Assembly: GCA_963588535.1 (NCBI GenBank)
Contig: CAVAII010000072.1
Span: 1-20,382 of the forward strand
Length of the DNA stretch: 20,382 bases
Source of the DNA: Scybalousia_A sp963588535
GTDB lineage: Bacteria > Bacteroidota > Bacteroidia > Bacteroidales > P3
Reading direction: 5' to 3'
Part shown: positions 14,975-20,382 of the stretch, one piece after another
Layout: the number at the start of each line of letters is the position of its first letter
Position numbering within the stretch: the first letter of the stretch is position 1
Translations under genes and position numbers: made by a program
The notes under the pieces: model-generated
Told to the model about the DNA's origin: nothing
What the model saw: only the letters and a program-made list of their open reading frames with translations
Databases searched by the model: none

Positions 14975-17473
14975 TTATAAATGTAATGCTCCACCTGAAC
15001 CATATTTGTCTCGTTGTGTTTTCGGCATTAACTGTATTAGTTCTCTACATACTGGCATTAATTCTTCCTCAGAAGGATTGCTTTGTAATAGAGATAACCC
15101 TTTATCTAATAGTTGTCTTGCCAATGCTCTATCTTTCCATGCAACAGAAGAGAATCTGTTATCCAAATCGTGTATCATATACATCAATTGGAACTTCATT
15201 GTAAGTTGGAAATACAATTGTTGCATATCTTCAATAATCTGCTTTGCTACCCTAACGTCCTTGCTTTGTTTAGCCTGATTGGCTTGTTCTATCAAACCAT
15301 TTATTTGCATCGTTGTTTGAGAATTACCCAATTCTCCATTAACTTTTTGCAAATTAGCTATTGTTTTGTTCAATTCTCCTTCTGTATCAACCCAAGCACT
15401 ACCGCTTTCGTATTTATCCAACTCCTTACACAAGTCTCTCAAATGCGTAATCGCCTGATTTGTATCTTTACCATTATCAAAATTTTGCACGATACTATCA
15501 AGTTGTTGTTGATATTTACTCATCTGTATGCCTCGTTTAGCAAGTACTCTTATCAAACTCTGTGTCTCTTTAATAAACCCTCTTACGTCTTGTTCAGTAG
15601 CAGTAGGTTTAGCACTCTTATCAAACTCTTTTCTTATCTCATAATCCACACTCGGAACATATATTTCAATAGACATCATCTCACTTCTATCTGCATGAAT
15701 AGTGATATTCACCTCACTATTCTCAGGGATTAATTTGTCTACGTCGTCGCCAGTTATTTTGAACTCATAAACAGGATCAAAGTACATGGCTTTAACTCCA
15801 TCCTTTCTGTCATCGGTTTGATATATAGGTATAATAAGTCTATCATTAATATTTCCTGGACGTAGTTGTATAGAAGTTTTACACCTATTTTCTTTTCCTG
15901 TAGCAGGTAGTTGTTTGTTTCTTTCCAAACCTTGAATGGAAGAAGTTACCATTACTTGCCTATCATCGTCCCATACACCTATACTTATATTATAAGGTAG
16001 AGTGGCATTACCTACGACAAGTCCTTGATTGATGGAGATTTCTTTTGGAAAACATTCCATTCTATCGCCTTTTTCGTTGTATGCTTCTATAATAAACGTA
16101 TTTACTACACCCTCTTTTAATTTGCATTCAATAACATCTCCCTTTTCCGTTATATTGACTTTACCACTTGACCAACTTTTATCGCTACTTACTATCTCCG
16201 CATAAACTTGTGCAGGGATACTACCAGTGCATTTTGCTTTATTAAGTTTGATTGTTGCCCAAGTTTCCGTATCTACAGTCGTAGCATCATAAGCTATATC
16301 AAAGAACAATGTACCCTTCTCTAAGTCTTCTGCTTTTACTTCGTTATCTATTGTAGAAGCATAAAGAGCTGCACCAACTGCAACAACAGTCATAGGATCC
16401 ACACTCGTGTCTACGTTTTGTGTTATTTGTTCTTTAAGCATTTGACGTAAGATTGGAGAATGCGTAGGCCCACCAACAAGAATTAAAGAAGACAATTGAC
16501 TACCTGTCATATTGTTTCTTTTCAATAAATCCTTACATATATTTATTGCCTTTTGAAAAATAGGAGTAAAGACATTCTTCAAATCCTCTTGTGTAATTGT
16601 CAGATCCAATTCCAAATCCGTACCTTCGTCATCTTCTCCCAAATCTCCTAAATCGGAGGTGATATCTTCCTTTTCTTTGAAAGATAATTGGTTTTTGGCT
16701 GGCTCTGCATAAGTTTTCATTGCATCTCTAAGGATAATTCTCTTTTTATCGTCTGCAAGAATATCATCTATAACAAAATTTTCTTGCAGATAAGGAATAA
16801 GAATATTATCTACTACAGCATAATCCAAATCTTTTCCACCAAGAAAATTATCTCCTTCCGTATCGGCAACTTGTATTATACCATCTTTTACATTTAGTAA
16901 AGCGGCATCAAAAGTTCCTCCACCAAAATCAAACACAAGCCAATAAGCATCTTTGTTATCTGCCTTCAGACCATACGCCATTGCGGCAGCAAGAGGTTCT
17001 TGCAAGAGTTCACAATGATTAAACCCTGCCAATTTCGCCGCTCTCATAGTGGCATCCTTTTGATTGATAGTAAACTTTGCAGGTACTGTAATAACCACGC
17101 TTTTTACTTGTTCGTCTAAGACAAAAGATTTTAGAGTTTTCAAAACTTCCGCCGACAGTTCTTCAGAAGAATAGTCTTTGTTCATATAGGAAGAATGATA
17201 TGTTTTATTTGTTCCCATAGTTCGTTTAAACTCAATAAACGTATTATTTTCTTCTTCCCAAGTTTTTGTCGCTTTTCTCCTATCTGAATTTAATGTGTTA
17301 TATGCAGTATCTCCAACTTTCACACTGCCTTTTCTCGTAAAGGTTACACACGAAGGCATTGTATCTTTCTGTGTGTCTGTTTTTATGATTATAGGCTTAC
17401 CTTGTTCCATTCTACAAATAGCAGAATTGGTTGTACCTAAATCTATACCATAATCTATTTTATTCCTTGCCAT
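14975..17473 (-). CDS. Hsp70-family ATPase with extended atypical C-terminus
   Basis: An 832-residue Hsp70, much longer than DnaK (about 640). The nucleotide-binding domain (1-380) is intact: phosphate-1 IDLGTTNS (10-17), FIEFKRTMG (79-87) with K83 at the place of DnaK K70, EPLAAAMAYG (159-168), phosphate-2 VFDFGGGTFD (180-189), and adenosine motif ILVGGPTHSP (331-340). An acidic insert (about 268-290) lies in lobe II. Residues 385-615 are a beta-rich region where a substrate-binding domain would be, but without clear DnaK similarity. Residues 620-820 are a helical bundle in place of the usual lid. The C-terminus GALHL is not the EEVD-type tail. It starts 19 nt after a GrpE-like gene, and no DnaJ is visible. 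This is a dedicated accessory Hsp70, not the housekeeping dnaK. Confidence 0.92.
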   Translation of the reverse strand: MARNKIDYGIDLGTTNSAICRMEQGKPIIIKTDTQKDTMPSCVTFTRKGSVKVGDTAYNTLNSDRRKATKTWEEENNTFIEFKRTMGTNKTYHSSYMNKDYSSEELSAEVLKTLKSFVLDEQVKSVVITVPAKFTINQKDATMRAAKLAGFNHCELLQEPLAAAMAYGLKADNKDAYWLVFDFGGGTFDAALLNVKDGIIQVADTEGDNFLGGKDLDYAVVDNILIPYLQENFVIDDILADDKKRIILRDAMKTYAEPAKNQLSFKEKEDITSDLGDLGEDDEGTDLELDLTITQEDLKNVFTPIFQKAINICKDLLKRNNMTGSQLSSLILVGGPTHSPILRQMLKEQITQNVDTSVDPMTVVAVGAALYASTIDNEVKAEDLEKGTLFFDIAYDATTVDTETWATIKLNKAKCTGSIPAQVYAEIVSSDKSWSSGKVNITEKGDVIECKLKEGVVNTFIIEAYNEKGDRMECFPKEISINQGLVVGNATLPYNISIGVWDDDRQVMVTSSIQGLERNKQLPATGKENRCKTSIQLRPGNINDRLIIPIYQTDDRKDGVKAMYFDPVYEFKITGDDVDKLIPENSEVNITIHADRSEMMSIEIYVPSVDYEIRKEFDKSAKPTATEQDVRGFIKETQSLIRVLAKRGIQMSKYQQQLDSIVQNFDNGKDTNQAITHLRDLCKELDKYESGSAWVDTEGELNKTIANLQKVNGELGNSQTTMQINGLIEQANQAKQSKDVRVAKQIIEDMQQLYFQLTMKFQLMYMIHDLDNRFSSVAWKDRALARQLLDKGLSLLQSNPSEEELMPVCRELIQLMPKTQRDKYGSGGALHL

Positions 17474-17492
17474 TTTATTTTTTGGTTTTTTA

Positions 17493-18401
17493 CTATCCTT
17501 GACTAACTTTTATATGTGCCGACTGTATCATTACACCATTATAATTAACTTGCGGTTTAATAATATTGGTTATAATGTATTCATCTTCTTTAAGATTCTC
17601 ATCTGTTACGAAATCTGCTTGACATTTCATTCCAAAATCATACTTTTTGCCAAGCATTTCTACTATTTCATAACCTTTTGCCGAGAAATCGTCTTTCATT
17701 CTTCTAATAGCAGCAGAAAGTTGTTTATAACCTTTTACAGAAGAGTCCATACGAGAAAGATTTACTTCCATTCTCGTTATTTCGTTAGCAACATTCAAAG
17801 CAAAAGAATGATCAACTTCTTTTTTCTCTTCCGTTTTGCCTTCCTGTTTATTAATAGAAATTTGTCTTTCCAAAATCTCTATTAATTTGTTGTCCATCTT
17901 TAAAGACTCTTCTTGCAAACTTCTTTGTACTTGCTGAATACTTGTCTGAACTTGTTCATTTTGTTTTTGCACTTGGTCAAGTTCGGAAATAGTCTTGTCG
18001 CTTTTCTGTATCTTTTTCCTTAATAACAAAAAGACAAGGGCAGATAAGACTAAAGCAACAACAATCAAAACAACACTTCTAATGCCTATACCGCTTTTTA
18101 TCTTGCTTTGCTCCGATACAGCATTATCAATAGACTTCTGCATTGTTTGTTGTTGTTTCTTTGCTTCGGTGGCATTACCATTAACAACATTTTGCAAAGA
18201 GTCTTTACTTTGTGCTTGTTGTCCTACAAGTGTTCTCAACTCTACAACACTATTTTCCAATTGTCCATTCTTATACTTTATACTTTCAACGGACTTTTCT
18301 ATTTTTATGATTCGGTTATTCACACTATCCTTACTCTCTTGTGCAAACACTCCACAAGATAAAACCAAACCAAAACCTAATACTAATGTTTTCTTTTTCA
18401 T
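17493..18401 (-). CDS. Transmembrane coiled-coil protein with GrpE-like cytoplasmic domain
   Basis: A 302-residue protein with a signal-like N-terminus (1-20, possible cleavage after VFA; C16 makes a lipoprotein conceivable). A polar coiled coil follows (24-102) that should be periplasmic. One membrane helix (106-127) is followed by RKKIQKSDK, fitting positive-inside topology. A second coiled coil spans 130-183 and a C-terminal domain about 200-302. That last domain resembles the GrpE head: helices, then SAKGYEIVEMLGKKYDFGMK, DFVTD, and IIKPQVNYNGVMIQSAHIKV. These line up with E. coli GrpE FGVEVI, LDPNVHQA and GYTLNGRTIRAAMVTV. It sits directly before the hsp70 gene, so a nucleotide-exchange role is a natural inference. 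The similarity is by eye and weak; the topology is clearer than the function. Confidence 0.75.
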   Translation of the reverse strand: MKKKTLVLGFGLVLSCGVFAQESKDSVNNRIIKIEKSVESIKYKNGQLENSVVELRTLVGQQAQSKDSLQNVVNGNATEAKKQQQTMQKSIDNAVSEQSKIKSGIGIRSVVLIVVALVLSALVFLLLRKKIQKSDKTISELDQVQKQNEQVQTSIQQVQRSLQEESLKMDNKLIEILERQISINKQEGKTEEKKEVDHSFALNVANEITRMEVNLSRMDSSVKGYKQLSAAIRRMKDDFSAKGYEIVEMLGKKYDFGMKCQADFVTDENLKEDEYIITNIIKPQVNYNGVMIQSAHIKVSQG

Positions 18402-18408
18402 GATTTAA

Positions 18409-19024
18409 TTAAATGTTTTCACCAACACATGTTACAACACCTATTATTAAAGTGACTATTATAGCTATCCAATAAAGAATACCTATACCCGAAAGGATCG
18501 CACCTATACCCTTTGCAATCAAATTTCCAATACTACGTTCTTCTATTTGTTTCTTTACCTCATAATTATGTTTTCCATTAGGATACTTTTGCAAGTAATA
18601 TTTATAATCGCTTTTACTTCTACAACCTGCCCATAACAATTCTTCTTTTTGTCTTTCTAGTTTTTTCTGTCGTTCCGCTGCTTCTTTTTGTCTTTCTAGT
18701 TTTTTCTGTCGTTCCGCTGCTTCTTTTTGTCTTTCTAGTTTTTTCTGTCGTTCCGCTGCTTCTTTTTGTCTTTCTAGTTTTTTCTGTCGTTCCGCTGCTT
18801 CTTTTTGTCTTTCTAGTTTTTTCTGTCGTTCCGCTGCTTCTTTTTGTCTTTCTAGTTTTTTCTGTCGTTCCGCTGCTTCTTTTTGTCTTCTAAGTTCTAT
18901 CTCTTTTAATTTTTCGTATTGTGCTTTTGCTTCTAGAATATGTTTTCCATTAGGATATTTGGTAATATATTGTTGATAATAAAAATGAGTATTTCTATTC
19001 TTACAATCACTCCAAAATTCGGCG
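18409..19024 (-). pseudogene. 5'-truncated membrane protein with YPNGKH motifs, cut by an IS
   Basis: About 204 codons remain open from the IS junction to the stop at 18409. There is no in-frame ATG; the only start-like codon, a TTG at 18639, lies after most of the protein. The remnant has two copies of a W-x-x-C...YYx-x-Y...KYPNGKH motif, one before and one after a charged helix made of 13-residue repeats. It ends in a glycine-rich hydrophobic segment and a membrane helix (GILYWIAIIVTLIIGVV). 'YPNGKH' repeats of this sort occur in assorted Bacteroidota signalling proteins; I cannot name the family. Its stop is 7 nt before the GrpE-like start, making it the operon's first or an early gene. 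The missing 5' part should lie beyond the window's right edge. Confidence 0.75.
18643..18888. repeat. 39-bp tandem repeat, six exact copies plus a partial one
   Basis: Identical 39-bp units start at 18643, 18682, 18721, 18760, 18799 and 18838, followed by a 12-bp partial unit. On the minus strand each encodes AAERQKKLERQKE, a highly charged helical segment. Base-perfect identity means recent expansion, and 39 is a multiple of three, so copy-number changes keep the frame. Short-read assembly could have collapsed or mis-sized it. Confidence 0.97.
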
Positions 19025-19085
19025 TATGGGTCATTTTGCGTGGTTTTTTGATCATGGTATGTCTCAATGGGTCAAATTGCGTGGT
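19025..19085 (+). repeat. Left-end repeats of the IS (two copies)
   Basis: Copy A at 19026-19044 reads ATGGGTCATTTTGCGTGGT. Copy B at 19067-19085 reads ATGGGTCAAATTGCGTGGT. They are direct repeats 41 bp apart, differing only at two central bases (TT against AA). Confidence 0.9.
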
Positions 19086-19103
19086 GGATTTTTTGCTTTA
19101 AAA

Positions 19104-19136
19104 TTTGGAGGATAAAAAATAACATAGTACCTTTGC
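19104..19136 (+). promoter_or_regulatory. Bacteroides-type promoter inside the IS, plus strand
   Basis: TTTG at 19104-19107, a 20-bp spacer, then TACCTTTGC at 19128-19136. Both boxes and the spacing are ideal for the Bacteroidota primary sigma factor. It points toward the 3' end of the transposase gene and away from the operon, with no ORF of note before the terminator at 19252. Confidence 0.75.
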
Positions 19137-19142
19137 ATCGCA

Positions 19143-19252
19143 ATCCAAAGCATAGTGGAGCTCTGCTGGGGAGCAACTCCATGAGGAATACGATTGCAAG
19201 TAACGACAAGTATGAAAAGCAGAAGTCTTTGATTGGACTTCTGCCTTTTTTT
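19143..19252 (+). ncRNA. Putative structured small RNA of the IS
   Basis: The predicted transcript from the promoter above to the T tract is about 110 nt. GCAATC (19140-19145) pairs with GATTGC (19192-19197) and encloses an inner hairpin, GGAG-CTC / GAG-CAA-CTCC (19157-19180), around a TGCTGGG loop. The 3' end is a perfect intrinsic terminator. This segment is richer in G and C than its surroundings and has no plausible start-stop frame. It lies antisense to any transposase message that reads past its stop. A regulatory antisense RNA or an IS-borne sRNA are both possible. The 5' end is estimated, and the outer stem's first bases may fall at or before it. Confidence 0.6.
19219..19252 (+). terminator. 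Intrinsic terminator
   Basis: GCAGAAGTC / GACTTCTGC forms a perfect 9-bp stem with an 8-nt loop, followed by C and seven T. On the minus strand the same stem is followed by four T, so it can also end the transposase transcript, whose stop is 13 bp away. Confidence 0.85.
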
Positions 19253-19264
19253 CATACTAAGAGT

Positions 19265-20185
19265 TTACTTCAATGCCAAGAAAAACCCACAAATGAATCG
19301 CTTGCGATTCATTTCATTCATGCCACTGTGATTGTTCAAGTTCTTCTTTAGATCCGTAAAAGTACCCTCTAATTTATTATTCGTATTAGGCATACCTTTA
19401 CAATTATCTTCTTGATAAGTAAATAGATATGGAAGATAAAAGTCAATACTATGCACAGCCGTTCTCAAACGTCTATGACGATAACGTGTCTTGCCATTTT
19501 TTAGTTGTGAACGTTTATTCAATGTCTCCTCCCACGTCTCTTTCCAAGAGGTATATTCTTTAATGAAGTCTTCTTTCTGCATCGAAGTCATGTTTTTTAT
19601 TATACTTTTCAATGCTCGTGAGGCTAATAGTCTGGGATTCAATGTAAGATACCTTTTAACTATTTGCTTCATGTGGAATTGACACATCTGTATTTTATAA
19701 GCAGAGAACACAGAAAACAGAGTTTGAAGTCCATCTATAATGATGCCGTCTATTTTGTATCCTCTTTGTTCTATGCTATTTACAGCATCTTGATAATCAG
19801 AAATACGTTCATGCTTAATAAAGGCAAGATATAATATTCGTCCAGTTTGACTGTCAATCGCAGCCAAGACACCATCATTACGTCCCCAATAAGTCGCATC
19901 TATGTGAATGAATCCATGACCAGAAAGTGTTGGTTGTTCCCATTCAATCACTATGTTACGTAGTCTGCGTTTAATCGTAGAAGGACTTGTTCCTAACGAT
20001 ACTGCTAACTCCGCCACCGTCTGTTTATTATCTTGATACATCTTCCATAATTCTGAATCTGAAGGAAGTTTATCATTGCGAAAACGATAACTACAATCCG
20101 CACATCTATAGGTTTGAATTCCATTACGAACACCATATTTAATTGTATGTTTTGAGCCACATACAGGGCATGTGCTTTTATTCAT
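19265..20185 (-). CDS. Zn-finger MULE/IS256-like DDE transposase
   Basis: The 306-residue transposase has an N-terminal zinc ribbon (C6, C9, C28, C31: CPVCG and CADCSYRFR). A helix-turn-helix follows at about 55-75 (TVAELAVSLGTSPSTIKRRL). The RNase-H-like core has candidate catalytic residues D96 (IHIDATYWG), D151 (IIIDG) and E273 (NNKLEGTF). C168 and H171 (CQFH) sit between the second Asp and the Glu, as in MULE and IS256-type transposases. It looks full length. I start at the ATG at 20183-20185 rather than an in-frame start 26 codons upstream: the extra residues run into the inverted repeat and upstream of the -7 box at 20218-20225. It is probably active or recently active. Confidence 0.88.
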   Translation of the reverse strand: MNKSTCPVCGSKHTIKYGVRNGIQTYRCADCSYRFRNDKLPSDSELWKMYQDNKQTVAELAVSLGTSPSTIKRRLRNIVIEWEQPTLSGHGFIHIDATYWGRNDGVLAAIDSQTGRILYLAFIKHERISDYQDAVNSIEQRGYKIDGIIIDGLQTLFSVFSAYKIQMCQFHMKQIVKRYLTLNPRLLASRALKSIIKNMTSMQKEDFIKEYTSWKETWEETLNKRSQLKNGKTRYRHRRLRTAVHSIDFYLPYLFTYQEDNCKGMPNTNNKLEGTFTDLKKNLNNHSGMNEMNRKRFICGFFLALK

Positions 20186-20217
20186 TTTAGTCTTTTTTTT
20201 AGGGTTTTCAATCCCCA

Positions 20218-20225
20218 CAAAACTA
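20218..20225 (-). promoter_or_regulatory. Bacteroides-type -7 box for the transposase
   Basis: On the minus strand TAGTTTTG matches TAnnTTTG, 32 bp before the chosen transposase ATG. No -33 TTTG is found at the expected spacing, which may mean weak expression. The position favours the start at 20185. Confidence 0.5.
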
Positions 20226-20254
20226 ATATAAATAAAGCACAATCGAGGTATTTC

Positions 20255-20378
20255 ACCACGCAAAATGACCCATTGAGCACTTTTGATGCTCGATTTTGCA
20301 TTTCAAAGTTTTGAAATGCTCATCAGACTAGTGTACATAAGGAGAATCGATAGGTCTTACCACGCAATTTGACCCATA
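20255..20378 (-). repeat. Right-end repeats of the IS (two copies) with an internal palindrome
   Basis: 20255-20275 holds the complement of the A-type repeat, identical over 19 bp to 19026-19044. 20359-20378 holds the complement of the B-type repeat, identical over 19 bp to 19067-19085. Between them, GCATTTCAAA at 20298-20307 and TTTGAAATGC at 20310-20319 form a perfect 10-bp palindrome with a 2-nt centre. Confidence 0.9.
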
Positions 20379-20382
20379 GGTC

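Larger units (their letters stand above)
19025..20378. mobile_element. Insertion sequence, MULE/IS256-like Zn-finger type
   Basis: A single-transposase element of about 1.35 kb bounded by copies of ATGGGTCAnnTTGCGTGGT. There are two such repeats at each end, so the exact boundary is ambiguous: the outer pair spans 19025-20378, while same-type pairs span 19026-20274 and 19067-20377. It interrupts the first gene of the chaperone operon. No target duplication could be confirmed, because the flank after 20378 has only four bases. It carries a transposase on the minus strand and a short RNA unit on the plus strand. Confidence 0.8.

Noticed and set aside
15113..15733. 206-codon plus-strand open frame opposite the hsp70 gene
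   Set aside because: It is a shadow of the hsp70 coding sequence: low complexity, rich in Leu, Ile, Phe and Ser, with no domain.
14975..17473. Housekeeping dnaK
   Set aside because: It is 832 residues, has a divergent C-terminal half and sits in an accessory operon; only the ATPase domain is DnaK-like.
18409..18639. Separate 76-residue gene starting at the TTG at 18639
   Set aside because: The same frame stays open upstream through all the repeats and a second YPNGKH module, so this is the tail of a longer, truncated protein.
18643..18888. Regular repeats resembling a CRISPR array
   Set aside because: Units are contiguous with no variable spacers, and they translate in frame as a 13-residue helical repeat.
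19064..19255. Minus-strand 63-codon open frame in the left part of the IS
   Set aside because: It starts inside the terminator hairpin and runs through the inverted repeats, with no protein-like composition; an antisense RNA unit explains the region better.
20186..20263. Longer transposase start 26 codons upstream
   Set aside because: It would begin in the right-end repeat region and before the transposase -7 box; the zinc ribbon begins right after the ATG at 20185.

Overview
The window looks like a chromosome segment of an AT-rich member of the Bacteroidota, most likely Bacteroidales. Three things point there. Several genes are preceded by the Bacteroides-type -7 box TAnnTTTG, and ribosome-binding sites are largely absent. 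LysRS carries the C-terminal extension usual in the phylum. The proteins themselves (S41 protease, LysRS, SerRS, DnaG) are of Bacteroidota type. A 63-base run of N at 12652-12714 marks an assembly gap.

Region 1 (1-4815) is housekeeping: lysS followed by an S41 C-terminal processing protease on the minus strand, with serS diverging on the plus strand. Region 2 (4988-9403) is a tight five-gene plus-strand operon. It holds a GT4-type glycosyltransferase, a heptose-7-phosphate kinase (HddA-like), a sugar-phosphate nucleotidyltransferase (HddC-like), a FlK-type hotdog thioesterase and an RlmL-like THUMP methyltransferase. The first three plausibly make GDP-heptose and use it in surface glycan synthesis; the last two look like passengers. 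Region 3 (9462-12564) has a small secreted orphan on the minus strand, a repeat-rich intergenic stretch, and a two-gene operon of a Cys-rich membrane mini-protein and dnaG.

Region 4 (12646-19024, minus strand) is the accessory locus and the most interesting part. It reads as one operon, in transcription order: a truncated membrane protein with 'YPNGKH' motifs and six exact 13-residue repeats; a transmembrane coiled-coil protein whose cytoplasmic end resembles the GrpE beta domain; a long Hsp70 with a non-DnaK C-terminus; a protein kinase fused to a Cdc48/Vps4-like AAA ATPase; and a TerB-like protein. My reading is a membrane-coupled chaperone-signalling module in which envelope events could control nucleotide exchange on a dedicated Hsp70, with kinase and AAA partners. 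That function is inference.

Region 5 (19025-20378) is an insertion sequence that cut off the 5' part of this operon's first gene. It encodes a zinc-finger MULE/IS256-like DDE transposase. It also appears to encode a short structured RNA on the opposite strand, with its own Bacteroides promoter and terminator. Its ends carry two interlocked pairs of perfect 19-bp inverted repeats.

Three intergenic regions (1-84, 4844-4969 and about 10060-10290) contain degenerate direct repeats with a period of about 21 bp, close to two helical turns. I found no tRNA, rRNA or CRISPR array.
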